NCBI RefSeq assembly: GCF_003171715.1 | Contig: NZ_QGHL01000004.1 | Coordinates: forward strand, 248,001 to 312,000 | Length of the DNA: 64,000 nucleotides | Reading direction: 5' to 3' | Origin: Novosphingobium meiothermophilum | Lineage (GTDB): Bacteria; Pseudomonadota; Alphaproteobacteria; Sphingomonadales; Sphingomonadaceae | Shown here: piece after piece, positions 1 through 9,527 of the stretch | Layout: the number at the start of each line of letters is the position of its first letter | How positions within the stretch are numbered: the first letter of the stretch is position 1 | The notes under the pieces: generated by a model | The model's input: only the letters and a program-made list of their open reading frames with translations | What the model was told of the DNA's origin: nothing | Database searches by the model: none | Program-made: the position numbers and the translations under genes

Positions 1-1235
1 ACACCGTCCGAAGGGCCATTGCCCTTGGCCCTGAGCGAGAGCGCACGACTGCCAATGGCAACGCGCGCGGCTTCGGCCGGTGCGCTGGCATAGAGGCTCC
101 ACAATGTGCCCAGACGATCCGTCTCGAACGAATCCGAATGGGCCATGCCGTGATGCTGCGCCTGCCCGTGGGGCTTGGCAAGCGGCGCCGAAAGATCACC
201 GCCAACGGCCTTGAACCAGCCGTCAGGCGTCCACTCGACAGGCTCGAGAAGCGTCTGCCGTCCAAGGGTGTGATAGCCGTTCTCATATCCATGATAGATC
301 ATGAACCACTTGCCACCCGGCCCTTCCACGCAGGTTGCGTGCCCGCGCGACCACCACAACTCGTTCCGGGAAAGCGTACGCTGGATCGGATTGTGCGGAC
401 AGTTTTCCCACGGACCGTGAATCGATCGTGATCGTGCCGCCACAATCATGTGGCCCGTGGCTGGCCCGCTTGTCCCGCCGACAGCGTTGACGAGATAGAA
501 GAAGTCCCCCTTGCGGAAAAGTTTGGGGCCTTCCGGCGCGAAGGCTTCGGTGATCCAGTCATCGGGATAACGCCATGCCTCATAGACCGTCTCGATCGGT
601 CCATCCGTGGCCAGACCGTCGGCGGTAAGGCGCACGCGCTTGCCATCGTTGAAGAAAACGTAGCGGTGCCCGTCTTCCCCCACCACATGGCCGGGATCGA
701 TCAGACCTCCCACCTTGAGATCAATCGGATCGCTCCATGGCCCCTCCATGGACGGCGCGTGAATGACGAATGTATTCGCAAAGCTCGGCAGATCGGGCGA
801 CCACGGGGCCTTCATGAACGGGATGTAGATGAAATACCGCCCGTCATGTTTGGCAATATCAACAGCAAATACCGTGCCCAGCGGCTTTGCAAGGGCCGGG
901 CCGACGGGACGCCAGTTCACCAGATCGCGCGAATGCCAGATCAGCAGGCCGGGAGCGGAATCGAACGACGAGTGCGTCATGTAATAATCGTCGCCGTCCT
1001 TCAGCACCGAAGGGTCGGGATAATCGCCCGCCAGAACCGGATTCAGGAACCGGCCATCCCCTAGATCGGCAATGCGCTGTCCTTCGATGCCGACGCGCCA
1101 GCACGGCCCCGCATCGTGCGCTTCAGGTTTGCAGGCAGCGCCCGTCTTCCTTGATCCGGAGGCCGCCGAAGCAGGTCCGCACATGCCCAAGGTGCCCAGA
1201 ACGCCAAGCTTAATTGCTGATCTGCGAGATTCCAA
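1..1235 (-). CDS. GH43-family glycoside hydrolase (beta-xylosidase/arabinofuranosidase type), C-terminus cut by window edge
   Basis: Probably an exported retaining-fold five-bladed propeller enzyme that trims xylose or arabinose side chains from plant polysaccharides. The start is a TTG at 1235 behind a strong GGAGGGG ribosome site; the first 25 residues look like a secretion signal. The GH43 triad can be read: Asp74 in DYPDPSV (base), Asp180 in IDPGHV (pKa modulator) and Glu235 in APEGPKL (acid). After about residue 355 the sequence changes to a beta-xylosidase C-terminal concanavalin-like segment (DSFETDRLGTLWSLY), which continues beyond position 1. About 411 residues are visible. Divergent from the SDR gene. 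The family is clear; the exact sugar specificity cannot be read from sequence alone. Confidence 0.85.
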   Translation of the reverse strand, partial: MESRRSAIKLGVLGTLGMCGPASAASGSRKTGAACKPEAHDAGPCWRVGIEGQRIADLGDGRFLNPVLAGDYPDPSVLKDGDDYYMTHSSFDSAPGLLIWHSRDLVNWRPVGPALAKPLGTVFAVDIAKHDGRYFIYIPFMKAPWSPDLPSFANTFVIHAPSMEGPWSDPIDLKVGGLIDPGHVVGEDGHRYVFFNDGKRVRLTADGLATDGPIETVYEAWRYPDDWITEAFAPEGPKLFRKGDFFYLVNAVGGTSGPATGHMIVAARSRSIHGPWENCPHNPIQRTLSRNELWWSRGHATCVEGPGGKWFMIYHGYENGYHTLGRQTLLEPVEWTPDGWFKAVGGDLSAPLAKPHGQAQHHGMAHSDSFETDRLGTLWSLYASAPAEAARVAIGSRALSLRAKGNGPSDG

Positions 1236-1247
1236 ACGCCCCTCCAA

Positions 1248-1267
1248 ATTAGATTATTACTTCTAAT
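1248..1267. promoter_or_regulatory. AT-rich inverted repeat upstream of the GH43 gene
   Basis: ATTAGA and TCTAAT form 6-bp arms around an 8-nt centre, just upstream of the GH43 ribosome site, in an AT-rich patch that stands out from the GC-rich surroundings. It could be an operator or part of a promoter. No regulator gene is adjacent, so this is only a candidate. Confidence 0.25.
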
Positions 1268-1414
1268 ATTGGGCGTTTCATGGTTCAGATGCAACAGTGA
1301 AATGGACCGGCACAACAGGAACCACCGTGAAAACGACTGGCGTAGGGCCGCGAAGCCTGACACCATGTCCTTAATGGGTCGGTTAAGACTCGCTTGACAC
1401 GGGAAATCAGGCGG

Positions 1415-2233
1415 ATGGCATTTGCGGGGCTGGTGGTGTGGATTACCGGGGCGTCCTCCGGCATCGGTGCGGCGCTGGCGAGGGCGCTGGCGCGCGAAGG
1501 CGCGCTGCTTGTCCTTTCGGGGCGCAACGAGGCAGCGCTGGCCGAAGTTGCCGATCAGTGCGGTGATGCGCTGGTCCTGCCCTTCGAGGCGACCGACTAT
1601 GCCGCCGCTGCCCGTGCAGCCGATCAGGCATGGGCATGGCAGGGCCGCGTCGACATGCTGGTGAACAACGCTGGCATCTCGCAGCGCTCGCTGGCCGTGA
1701 ACACGGCCTTTCCGGTCTATGAGCGCATCATCGCGGTCGATCTGCTCGCGCCCATCGCGCTGACGCAGGCGATGCTGCCGCGCATGGCCGAACGCGGGTC
1801 CGGCAGGATCGTCATGGTATCGAGCATCGCAGGCAAGGTCGGCTCGCCCATGCGCACCGGCTACAGCGCGGCCAAGTTCGGCCTGTTCGGCTATTCCGAT
1901 GCCCTGCGCGCCGAAGTGGCGGGTCTTGGCCTCAAGGTGCACGTGATTGCACCCGGCTCGATCCGCACCGATGTTTCGCGCAATGCCGTCACCGCCGATG
2001 GTTCACGCCGCGGAATCAGCGATGCCGCCATCGAGAACGGCCTCGATCCCGATCAGGCCGCGCGCCAGATGCTCGATGCCATCGCGGTCGACGAGCGCGA
2101 GATCATCATGGGCGAAGGCATGGAGAAGGAAATCGGCGAACTGCGCCGCACACCGGATGCCCTGCACGATCGCATGGCCGCGGTCGTTGCCGCCGGCTAT
2201 GCCCAACGCATGAACGAGGAAGCCCCCGAATGA
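1415..2233 (+). CDS. SDR-family short-chain dehydrogenase/reductase
   Basis: A classical NAD(P)-dependent short-chain dehydrogenase of 272 residues. The glycine-rich TGASSGIG cofactor motif is at the N-terminus and the catalytic Ser137, Tyr150 and Lys154 are in place (SSIAG...GYSAAKFG). The ATG at 1415 gives the usual spacing to the Rossmann motif; a TTG at 1394 would add seven residues. The gene overlaps the following hydrolase by ATGA, so both are probably co-translated. The substrate is not deducible; the C-terminal region resembles DHRS7-like reductases acting on hydrophobic carbonyls. Confidence 0.85.
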   Translation: MAFAGLVVWITGASSGIGAALARALAREGALLVLSGRNEAALAEVADQCGDALVLPFEATDYAAAARAADQAWAWQGRVDMLVNNAGISQRSLAVNTAFPVYERIIAVDLLAPIALTQAMLPRMAERGSGRIVMVSSIAGKVGSPMRTGYSAAKFGLFGYSDALRAEVAGLGLKVHVIAPGSIRTDVSRNAVTADGSRRGISDAAIENGLDPDQAARQMLDAIAVDEREIIMGEGMEKEIGELRRTPDALHDRMAAVVAAGYAQRMNEEAPE

Positions 2234-3117
2234 CCGACTTGACCCTTGTGAAACTTGCCAGCGGCATCGAACTCGACGTGTGGGATACGGGGCCAAGGGA
2301 CGCCCCCGTCCTGATCTTCCTCCACGGCTTTCCCGAAAGCCACCGCACCTGGCGCCACCAGATTGCCCACCTTTCCCCGCGCTTCCGCTGCATCGCGCCC
2401 GATCAGCGCGGCTATCGCGGATCGTCCAGGCCGGAAGGGGTGGAAAACTATACCCCCGACAAACTGGTGGCCGATATCTTCCAGCTCGCCGATGCGCTGG
2501 GCGTGGGGCAATTCACCATCCTGGGCCACGACTGGGGCGGGGCGATTGCCTGGGGCGTTGCCCTGCTAGGCCAAGGCACGCGCGTGACCCGCGCGGTCAT
2601 CGCCAATGCGCCGCACCCGGTGATCTTCCCCCGCCTGCTCTGGACCGATCCGCAGCAGCGTGCCGCCAGCCAATACATGCGCGCCTTCCGCGATCCTGCG
2701 AACGATGCGCTGGTGCGCGAACACGGTCTGGGCGCGCTGCTGCTCAAGGCGCTCGACTGGAAGCGCTCGCCCGCGCTCGAAGATGCCGAACGCGATGCCC
2801 TGCTGCGGGACTGGGCAAACCCCGATACCGCCATTGCCATGCTCAACTGGTATCGCGCCAGTCCGATGGCCGTGCCGCCGATGGACGCGCCCTTCGAACT
2901 GCCCGAAGGCTATGCTGATGCTCCGCTGCCCCCGCTCGCCATTCCCACGCTGGTGATCTGGGCGATGGACGACATGGCCCTGCCGCCCTGTAACCTTGAC
3001 GGGATGGAGCGCCTCGTCACCAATCTCACGCTCGAAAAGGTGCACGATTGCGGCCACTTCGTGCCGTGGGAAGCGCCGCAAGCGGTCAACGCCGCGCTCG
3101 ACCGGTTTCTTGGCTAG
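2230..3117 (+). CDS. alpha/beta hydrolase, epoxide hydrolase / haloalkane dehalogenase-like
   Basis: Soluble 295-residue alpha/beta hydrolase. The oxyanion motif HGFPES and the nucleophile elbow GHDWGG, with Asp101 as nucleophile, point to the epoxide hydrolase/dehalogenase branch rather than Ser esterases; the catalytic His is His276 (CGHFVPW). Translationally coupled to the upstream SDR by a 4-nt overlap, suggesting that the two process one metabolite. Its stop overlaps the stop of the convergent DUF2332 gene. The substrate is unknown; epoxide hydrolysis is more likely than dehalogenation, from the HGFPES signature. Confidence 0.8.
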   Translation: MTDLTLVKLASGIELDVWDTGPRDAPVLIFLHGFPESHRTWRHQIAHLSPRFRCIAPDQRGYRGSSRPEGVENYTPDKLVADIFQLADALGVGQFTILGHDWGGAIAWGVALLGQGTRVTRAVIANAPHPVIFPRLLWTDPQQRAASQYMRAFRDPANDALVREHGLGALLLKALDWKRSPALEDAERDALLRDWANPDTAIAMLNWYRASPMAVPPMDAPFELPEGYADAPLPPLAIPTLVIWAMDDMALPPCNLDGMERLVTNLTLEKVHDCGHFVPWEAPQAVNAALDRFLG

Positions 3118-4175
3118 TCCAGCCCGAACCACTCCACCCACGCGCCATGGGCATGGGCGGTGCCGAGGATCCGCGGCTCCGCCCCACCGGGCCAGTATCG
3201 CACGCTCAGTTCGTGGCGGAAGGTCTGGCGGTTGGTTTCGAGCATGACCCAGGCCAGCCGGCGCGTCGTGTCGGCCCTTTGCCCTGCCGCGGCCATCATT
3301 TCCTCGATCCGGGTGCGGGTTTCCCCCGGCAGATATTGCCAGACGATGGAGTGGAACACGACCCGCGTCGTGCCTTCTGCCTGCGGCGCGGCAAGACGCC
3401 GTGCGACAAACTCGGCCGCGTCCATCGGCAGCACGTCGGGCGCCTTGCGGCCTGCCAGCGCGATGGCGGCATCGATCCGTCCGATCCGTTCGGTCACTTC
3501 CGCCCAGACATAGGACTTGAGCCGCAGCGCCGCTTCCGGATCGGCAAGGTTCACCGGCGCACGGTCGCACCCTCTGATCCCGGTGATTTCAACCCCTGCC
3601 TGCGGCGGTGGCGGCCCGCGCCATTCCGGTATGATGCGCATGGGCGATTCTTCCGGTCCGGCCCTTGTCCCGCCCAGATCGAAGAAGAAGCGCTCCATCA
3701 TCGTGTTGACGCCCGCGCTTGCGCCCAGTTCGTTCAGTTCGAAGTGCGGCCCCAGCCGCTGCGAAAGCCACAGCAGCGCAGCCATGATCGAGGCCGAACG
3801 CCCCGCCTCGTTGGTCTGCGGCGGTCCGTCTAGCCATGGCAGAAGGTCCGCGTCATGTTCGCGCGTGACCGACAGCACCAGCGCATCAACCTCTGCCTGA
3901 TCGGTCAGTTCGCCGCGATAGACCGGACCAAGGCGCGTATCCCGGCCCGTCAGCACAAGGTTATGGTGTCCGCCCGCAAGCCGCAGCGGCAGCGCGTCCT
4001 CCAGCGGCTTTCCCGGCCAGGAAGCGATTCGCCTGCCCACCTGCGTTGCCCCGTCCAGCAGGCGCAGTTGCGCCCGCACCACGCGGCCCGTGCAGGGCGC
4101 ACCGTTGTTCGCGGCGTGATCTGCCTGCCATTCTATGGCTCTTGCGACTTCTTCGATCTCCATGATCGGGTTCAT
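3114..4175 (-). CDS. DUF2332 family protein
   Basis: A 353-residue soluble protein of the DUF2332 family, function unknown. Family-like features are the central [10 protein letters not shown] segment and the C-terminal RYWPGG...GTAHAHG region. The N-terminal region reads like the family's usual helical start ([13 protein letters not shown]). I chose the ATG at 4175, with a modest AAGGG upstream; an ATG at 4163 is possible. The frame stays open upstream but that part lacks coding character and lies antisense to hisG. Convergent with the hydrolase and divergent from hisG, so it is a single-gene unit. Confidence 0.75.
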   Translation of the reverse strand: MNPIMEIEEVARAIEWQADHAANNGAPCTGRVVRAQLRLLDGATQVGRRIASWPGKPLEDALPLRLAGGHHNLVLTGRDTRLGPVYRGELTDQAEVDALVLSVTREHDADLLPWLDGPPQTNEAGRSASIMAALLWLSQRLGPHFELNELGASAGVNTMMERFFFDLGGTRAGPEESPMRIIPEWRGPPPPQAGVEITGIRGCDRAPVNLADPEAALRLKSYVWAEVTERIGRIDAAIALAGRKAPDVLPMDAAEFVARRLAAPQAEGTTRVVFHSIVWQYLPGETRTRIEEMMAAAGQRADTTRRLAWVMLETNRQTFRHELSVRYWPGGAEPRILGTAHAHGAWVEWFGLD

Positions 4176-4217
4176 TTGGTTGCCCTTTGCGCAGCCCTGC
4201 CATATGGGCGGCGGGTT

Positions 4218-4889
4218 ATGTCCACCGCCGCACCGCTCGTTTTCGCCCTGCCCAAGGGCCGCATCCTCGACGAGGCCCTTCCACTGCTGGAGAAGGCCGG
4301 GATCGTGCCCGAAGCCGATTTCTTCAACAAGGCTTCGCGTGCGCTGTCCTTTGCCACGAACCGGCCCGACGTGAAGATCATCCGCGTCCGCGCGTTTGAT
4401 GTGGCAACTTTCGTGGCCCATGGCGCGGCCCATGCCGGCATTGTCGGATCGGACGTGATCGACGAGTTCGATTATGCCGATCTCTATGCGCCGGTCGATC
4501 TTGATATCGGCCACTGCCGCCTGTCGGTGGCGGAACCCGTCGCCATGGTGGAAAGCGGGGCCAATGCCCGCGAAAGCCACGCCCGCGTCGCCACGAAATA
4601 TCCCAACCTCACCCGCCGCCACTTCGAAAAGCTGGGCGTGCAGGCCGAAGTGGTCAAGCTCAACGGCGCGATGGAACTCGCCCCGTCGCTGGGCCTTGCC
4701 AGCCGTATCGTCGATCTCGTCTCCACCGGGCGCACGCTCAAGGAAAACGGCCTTGTCGAAACCAGCCGTATCATGCCCGTATCGGCCCGGCTGATCGTCA
4801 ACCGCGCCGCCTTGAAGACCGACAGCGCCCGCCTCGGCGCGCTGGTTGATGCCTTCCGCGCGCTCGTGGCGGAAAGGCAGGCTGCCTGA
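4218..4889 (+). CDS. hisG: ATP phosphoribosyltransferase, short form
   Basis: First committed step of histidine biosynthesis: ATP plus PRPP to phosphoribosyl-ATP, cytoplasmic. The 223-residue length marks the short form, which lacks the C-terminal regulatory domain and requires a HisZ partner; none is seen in this window. Family motifs include ALPKGRI near the N-terminus, VGSDVIDE and the PRPP-binding region around [14 protein letters not shown]. The ATG at 4218 gives the expected N-terminus. The stop overlaps the hisD start (TGATG), so hisG-hisD-nusB form one operon. Confidence 0.95.
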   Translation: MSTAAPLVFALPKGRILDEALPLLEKAGIVPEADFFNKASRALSFATNRPDVKIIRVRAFDVATFVAHGAAHAGIVGSDVIDEFDYADLYAPVDLDIGHCRLSVAEPVAMVESGANARESHARVATKYPNLTRRHFEKLGVQAEVVKLNGAMELAPSLGLASRIVDLVSTGRTLKENGLVETSRIMPVSARLIVNRAALKTDSARLGALVDAFRALVAERQAA

Positions 4890-6178
4890 TGCTGCGCCTC
4901 CACTCCGGCGATCCCGATTTCGCCCGCGACTTCGCCCGCCTCGTCAAGGACCGGCGCGAAAGCGATGAAAGCGTGGCGCGCGATGTGCAGACCATCATTG
5001 AGGACGTGCGACTGCGCGGCGGTGATGCGCTGGCCGAATATACCGCCCGCTTCGATGGCCATGCCCCGGCCGCGGATGGCTGGCGCATCAGCGCCGAGGA
5101 GTGCCGCGAGGCTTTCGATGCGCTCAAGCCCGATCTGCGCGCCGCGCTGGAACTCGCCGCGCAGCGCATCCGCGATTATCACCGCGCCCAGTTGCCCGAA
5201 AACCGCGACTACACCGACGAGGCCGGAATGCGGCTCGGCGCGCGCTGGAGCGCGGTGGACGGTGCCGGTCTCTATGTGCCCGGCGGGCGGGCGGCCTATC
5301 CCTCCTCGCTGCTGATGAACGCCATCCCCGCCAAGGTAGCGGGCGTCGGGCGGCTGGTCGTCGTCACTCCCACGCCCAAGGGTGAGGCAAACCCGCTGGT
5401 TCTGGCCGCCGCCCACCTTGCCGGAGCCGACGAAGTGTGGCGCGTCGGCGGCGCGCAGGCGATTGCCGCGCTTGCCTATGGAACCGAACGGATCAGGCCG
5501 GTCGATGTCATCACCGGCCCCGGCAATGCCTGGGTGGCAGAGGCCAAGCGCCAGCTTTTCGGCGTTGTCGGCATCGACATGGTTGCCGGCCCTTCGGAAA
5601 TCCTTGTCATTGCCGATGCTAGGAACGATCCGCAGTGGATCGCGGCAGACCTGCTGAGCCAGGCCGAACATGATCCCGTCGCGCAATCCATCCTCATCAC
5701 CGATGATGCCGCCTTTGCCGATCAGGTGGCAGACATGGTGGGCGTCGAGATCGCCATGCTGCCTACCGCGCGCGTCGCCAAGGCAAGCTGGGACAATCAC
5801 GGCGTCATCATTGTGGTAGATTCGCTGGATGAAGCCCCCGCGCTTGCCAATGCGCTGGCCGCTGAACATGTGGAGATCGCCACCGACGATCCGCAAAGCC
5901 TGTTCGACCGCATCCGCCATGCCGGTTCGGTGTTCCTTGGCCGGATGACCCCCGAAGCCGTCGGCGATTATATTGCCGGGCCGAACCATGTCCTGCCCAC
6001 AGGGCGCCGTGCGCGCTTCGCGTCGGGCCTTTCCGTTCTGGATTTCATGAAACGCACCAGCTTCATCGCCGCCTCGGATGCGGCGCTTGCCGCAATCGGC
6101 CCCGCTGCCATCGCCCTTGCCGAGGCCGAGGGCCTTGCCGCCCACGCGCGCTCCATCGAACTGAGGCTTGGCCTGTGA
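4889..6178 (+). CDS. hisD: histidinol dehydrogenase
   Basis: Catalyses the last two oxidations, L-histidinol to L-histidine, with NAD and Zn2+. The 429-residue length is normal. Diagnostic segments are present: YVPGGRAAYPSS, GPGNAWVAEAKRQLFG, AGPSEILV, the AEHVEI loop with the catalytic Glu-His pair, and GPNHVLPTG near the C-terminus. It sits between hisG (1-nt overlap) and nusB (4-nt overlap). The hisG-hisD-nusB order recurs in alphaproteobacteria. Confidence 0.97.
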   Translation: MLRLHSGDPDFARDFARLVKDRRESDESVARDVQTIIEDVRLRGGDALAEYTARFDGHAPAADGWRISAEECREAFDALKPDLRAALELAAQRIRDYHRAQLPENRDYTDEAGMRLGARWSAVDGAGLYVPGGRAAYPSSLLMNAIPAKVAGVGRLVVVTPTPKGEANPLVLAAAHLAGADEVWRVGGAQAIAALAYGTERIRPVDVITGPGNAWVAEAKRQLFGVVGIDMVAGPSEILVIADARNDPQWIAADLLSQAEHDPVAQSILITDDAAFADQVADMVGVEIAMLPTARVAKASWDNHGVIIVVDSLDEAPALANALAAEHVEIATDDPQSLFDRIRHAGSVFLGRMTPEAVGDYIAGPNHVLPTGRRARFASGLSVLDFMKRTSFIAASDAALAAIGPAAIALAEAEGLAAHARSIELRLGL

Positions 6179-6621
6179 CCCAGATTTCCGGAAAGGCCCG
6201 CGCCGCCGCGCGGCTCGCTGCCGTTCAGGCACTCTATCAGATCGACATGGAGCGCACCCCGCTCCACCTTCTGCTGGACGAGTTCCACCAGCACCGGCTG
6301 GGCGCCGAAATCGAGGATGTCGAATACCTCAAGGCCGATGTCGCATTCTTCGATGATGTGGTGAAGGGCGTCGATGCCCGCCGCAACGAGATCGACCTGC
6401 TGCTCTCGGCCAAGCTGGCCAAGGGCTGGTCGCTGGCCCGGCTCGACAAGACCATGCTCCAGATCCTGCGCGCCGGTTCCTATGAACTGCTCGCCCGCAA
6501 GGACGTGCCCGTGGCCACGGTCATCACCGAATATGTCGATGTGGCCCATGCCTTCTTCGAGGACCGCGAAGCCAAGTTCGTGAACGGCGTGCTTGATGCC
6601 GTGGCGAAGGACGTGCGCTAG
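6175..6621 (+). CDS. nusB: transcription antitermination factor NusB
   Basis: RNA-binding NusB, the partner of NusE (S10) in rRNA transcription antitermination. All-helical protein of 148 residues with the typical start (ARLAAVQALYQIDM) and the C-terminal EYVDVAHAFFEDREAKFVNGVLD signature. The start is GTG at 6175, overlapping the hisD stop by 4 nt (GTGA). Convergent with copB, 40 bp away; no convincing terminator is visible in between. Confidence 0.95.
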   Translation: MTQISGKARAAARLAAVQALYQIDMERTPLHLLLDEFHQHRLGAEIEDVEYLKADVAFFDDVVKGVDARRNEIDLLLSAKLAKGWSLARLDKTMLQILRAGSYELLARKDVPVATVITEYVDVAHAFFEDREAKFVNGVLDAVAKDVR

Positions 6622-6661
6622 GAGACTTGCCTCTCGTGCGGCCGCCCCGCCGCGTCCCACG

Positions 6662-7711
6662 TCAGAACCACATCCTCAGGCCCACCACCGCGCTGACCTG
6701 TGATGGCGATTCGCCATCGGCACGGGCAAAGCCCGCCGTGCGGCCCAGCTTGCGTTCCCAGTGAACGCCCACATAGGGCGCAAACTCGCGCGCGAACTCG
6801 TAGCGCACCCTCGCGCCCAGTTCGATTTTCTCGATGCCTGCCCCGATGCCCAGTTCGGGCACGTCCTGCGCCGCCACGTCTATCTCGATGGCGGGCTGGA
6901 AGATCAGCCGTTGCGTAAGCCGCATGTCATGCTCGGCATCGATGCGCAGATGCACGTCACCCTTGTTCGAAACAAAGGCATGTGCGCCCACCTCGAACCA
7001 GTAGGGCGCAAGGCCGCGAAACCCTGCCACGGCATAGGTCCGGTCCGGCCCGTGGCCAAAGTCCTGCCGCACCCCCAGTTCGAAGTTCCACCAAGGATCG
7101 AAGGCATGCCGCCATGCCGCCCGCACTTCGGCGCGCTCCAGCGGCTCGCCATAAGTGCCTTCGCCTTGCGTGTCGAAGGCCAGCCGGTCGTAATCATTGC
7201 CGATCCAGCCGGTCGCCTCCCAGGCATAGCCGCCCTTTCCGTTGCGGCTGCGGTGCTCCATCCGGTCAAGGATGAGGGCATTGCCGAAAAACGCCCCTTC
7301 CCTTGAAAGGGCCGCGCGGGCGCGCATCATCCGTGCCTTGTCCCAGAAGGCATCGGCAGGATGATCGGTGGGCACGGGCGGCGGCGGAGCATTGCCCACT
7401 TCGCTGTCGGGAATGGCCAAAGCCGCTGCATGGTCCATGTGCGCGGAATGATCCGTCTGCGTCGAATGATCCATCCGGGCAGTCTCATCGCTTTGCGCTG
7501 CCTGATCCATGGCGCCCATGTCGTGCCCGGCATGGGGGTCTGGCGCGCCTGCCGGAGCGGCAGCGGGCATCTGGTGCATGGAATGATCCATGGCGCCCAT
7601 GGCGCCCATGTCGTGGCCTGCGTGAGGATCGGAGGCATCCTGGGCCAGCGCCGGAGCAGAGGCCACCAGGCCCGCCGCCGTCAAGAGCGCGGCGAACGAC
7701 ACGGGCTTCAT
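6662..7711 (-). CDS. copB: copper resistance protein CopB (outer membrane)
   Basis: CopB/PcoB family outer-membrane beta-barrel that works with the oxidase CopA in periplasmic copper detoxification. The 349-residue protein has a signal peptide cut near Ala23. It is followed by a His/Met/Asp-rich copper-binding region (about residues 28-98) in which the block DPHAGHDMGAM occurs twice. From about residue 120 comes the conserved barrel domain, ending in the aromatic VVGLRMWF typical of outer-membrane proteins. The start ATG (7711) overlaps the copA stop by ATGA. Last gene of the sigma/copAB operon. Confidence 0.92.
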   Translation of the reverse strand: MKPVSFAALLTAAGLVASAPALAQDASDPHAGHDMGAMGAMDHSMHQMPAAAPAGAPDPHAGHDMGAMDQAAQSDETARMDHSTQTDHSAHMDHAAALAIPDSEVGNAPPPPVPTDHPADAFWDKARMMRARAALSREGAFFGNALILDRMEHRSRNGKGGYAWEATGWIGNDYDRLAFDTQGEGTYGEPLERAEVRAAWRHAFDPWWNFELGVRQDFGHGPDRTYAVAGFRGLAPYWFEVGAHAFVSNKGDVHLRIDAEHDMRLTQRLIFQPAIEIDVAAQDVPELGIGAGIEKIELGARVRYEFAREFAPYVGVHWERKLGRTAGFARADGESPSQVSAVVGLRMWF

Positions 7712-9492
7712 GCCGCGTCTCCGGCGGCCCGCACCGTCACCACGCGCATCATCCCGGCGTGCATGTGCAGCAGCATGTGGCAGTGGAACGCCCAGTCGCC
7801 CACGGCATCGGCGGTCAGATCGAAGCTCGCCTTGCCGCCGGGCAGCACATTGACGGTATGCTTGCGGGGGCGGTTGCCCGGCTCGCCCGTCACCAGTTCG
7901 AAGAAGTGGCCGTGCAGGTGAATGGGATGCGGCATCATCGTGTGATTGATGAGGTTCACGCGCACCCTTTCGCCTTCGCGAAACGGAATCGGCTGGCCGC
8001 CGCTCGAAATTGTCTGCCCGTCGATGGACCACATGTAGCGTTCCATGTTGGCGGTCAGGTTCACATCGATCTGGCGGCTGGGCGTGCGGCGGTCGGGGTT
8101 GGGCTTGCGGGATCGCAGGTCGGCATAGGTCAGCACGCGGTGCTCCACATCTTCCAGCCCGGTCGGCCGGTCGGCCAGCCGGTCGGCAGGCATCGGAGAA
8201 ATCGTCGCCACGCCCGGCCCCGGCTTCACGCCGGGCGCCAGCGAAAGATCACGCATCTTCATGGAATGGCCGTCCATGCTTTCGTTCGCGGGCTTGGAAA
8301 GATCGATCTCGCCCCCTTGGCCCATGTCCATGCCGCTCATGTCCATGCCCATGTCGCGCATGGTCAGGATCGGGCGGCGGCGTTTGGGCGGAATTGCCCC
8401 TGCCATGCCGATCTGCGGCGCCAGCGTGGCGCGCACCAGCCCCGAACGGTCGATCGCCTCGGCAATGATGGCGAAGGCTGCGGCCTCGTTCGGCTGAACG
8501 ATCACGTCATAAGTCTCGGCAATACCGATCTGAAACTCGTCGGTCTCAACCGGCTGCACGTCGCACCCGTCAGCCGCCACCACGGTCATGGCAAGGCCCG
8601 GTATGCGAAAGTTGAAATTGGTCATCGATGAAGCGTTGATGATCCGCAGTTTCACTCGCTCGCCCGGTGCGAACAGCGCGGTCCAGTTCGCTTCGCTGTC
8701 ATGGCCATTGATGACGTAGGAATAGGTAATCCCTGTCACATCGGAAATGTCGGCCGGGTCCATGCGCATCTTCGCCCACTCCAGCCGCTCCTTCAGGTTC
8801 TGGTCCTTGCCCTTCAGCAGCCCGCCAACGGTCTGGCGCTGCCAGTTGTAATAACCGCCCATGGTCTTGAGCTTGCGCAGCTGCGTGTGCGGATCGGTCG
8901 GGCTCCAGTCGGCCAGCATCAGCACATATTCGCGCTCGAACGGCGCAGCGCCGTCAGGCTCGGCCGGGTCGATCACGATCGGGCCGTAAAGCCCCAGGGC
9001 TTCCTGCATCCCCGAATGCGAATGATACCAGAACGTGCCAGAATGCAGGATCGGAAAGTCGTAAACGAAGGTTTCGCCCGGATCGATGCCGGGAAAGGAT
9101 ACGCCCGGCACCCCGTCCATGTGGAAGGGCACCAGCAGCCCGTGCCAGTGGATAGAGCTTTGCTCGGCAAGGGTATTGGTCACGGCAATGCGCACGTTCT
9201 GCCCTTCGCGCAGACGGATCAGCGGGGCGGGGATCGAACCGTTCACCGCCACTGCCGCCGCGGACCGCCTGCCCACCCCGAACCTTGCCGCGCCGATTGA
9301 AAGCGCGATGCTCTCGCCCGAAAGCATGCCGCCGGTGTTGCGCCCGGCCATCGCCCCTGCCTTGCGCGCATGGCCCGCGCCGCCATGGCCGGAATGCCCC
9401 GATTGCGCCCATGCGGGCACAAGGGGTGTTGCAGCAAGCGCGCCTGCTGCGGCAAGCAGACGGCGACGATCGAGAAGAAGCGGCTTGTCCAT
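7708..9492 (-). CDS. copA: multicopper oxidase CopA, periplasmic copper resistance
   Basis: Tat-exported multicopper oxidase that probably oxidises Cu(I) and sequesters copper in the periplasm. 594 residues; the Tat motif DRRRLLAAAG lies near residue 8. Trinuclear and T1 copper motifs are visible: HWHG (His115, His117), HSHSG, HPIHLHGH and the C-terminal HCHMLLHMHAGM with Cys571 as T1 ligand. A Met-rich insertion near residues 375-393 (MDMSGMDMG) is the usual CopA copper-binding loop. It follows the sigma gene by 33 nt and carries a candidate ECF promoter directly in front. Only an imperfect AGCAGG lies close to the ATG, so translation may depend on coupling or on a nearly leaderless mRNA. 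Confidence 0.95.
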   Translation of the reverse strand: MDKPLLLDRRRLLAAAGALAATPLVPAWAQSGHSGHGGAGHARKAGAMAGRNTGGMLSGESIALSIGAARFGVGRRSAAAVAVNGSIPAPLIRLREGQNVRIAVTNTLAEQSSIHWHGLLVPFHMDGVPGVSFPGIDPGETFVYDFPILHSGTFWYHSHSGMQEALGLYGPIVIDPAEPDGAAPFEREYVLMLADWSPTDPHTQLRKLKTMGGYYNWQRQTVGGLLKGKDQNLKERLEWAKMRMDPADISDVTGITYSYVINGHDSEANWTALFAPGERVKLRIINASSMTNFNFRIPGLAMTVVAADGCDVQPVETDEFQIGIAETYDVIVQPNEAAAFAIIAEAIDRSGLVRATLAPQIGMAGAIPPKRRRPILTMRDMGMDMSGMDMGQGGEIDLSKPANESMDGHSMKMRDLSLAPGVKPGPGVATISPMPADRLADRPTGLEDVEHRVLTYADLRSRKPNPDRRTPSRQIDVNLTANMERYMWSIDGQTISSGGQPIPFREGERVRVNLINHTMMPHPIHLHGHFFELVTGEPGNRPRKHTVNVLPGGKASFDLTADAVGDWAFHCHMLLHMHAGMMRVVTVRAAGDAA

Positions 9493-9500
9493 TGCCTGCT

Positions 9501-9527
9501 GATACGCGGGCGCGCCGCCGATCCCTC
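9501..9527 (-). promoter_or_regulatory. candidate ECF promoter in front of copA (GAGGGAT-N14-CGTATC)
   Basis: On the minus strand GAGGGAT (9527-9521) is followed after exactly 14 nt by CGTATC (9506-9501). The same -35-like heptamer and spacing, with CGTA, occur on both strands of the anti-sigma/copC divergent gap. The -35 half overlaps the stop codon of the sigma gene. The predicted transcription start would lie within a few bases of the copA ATG (9492), implying a very short or absent leader. Confidence 0.5.
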
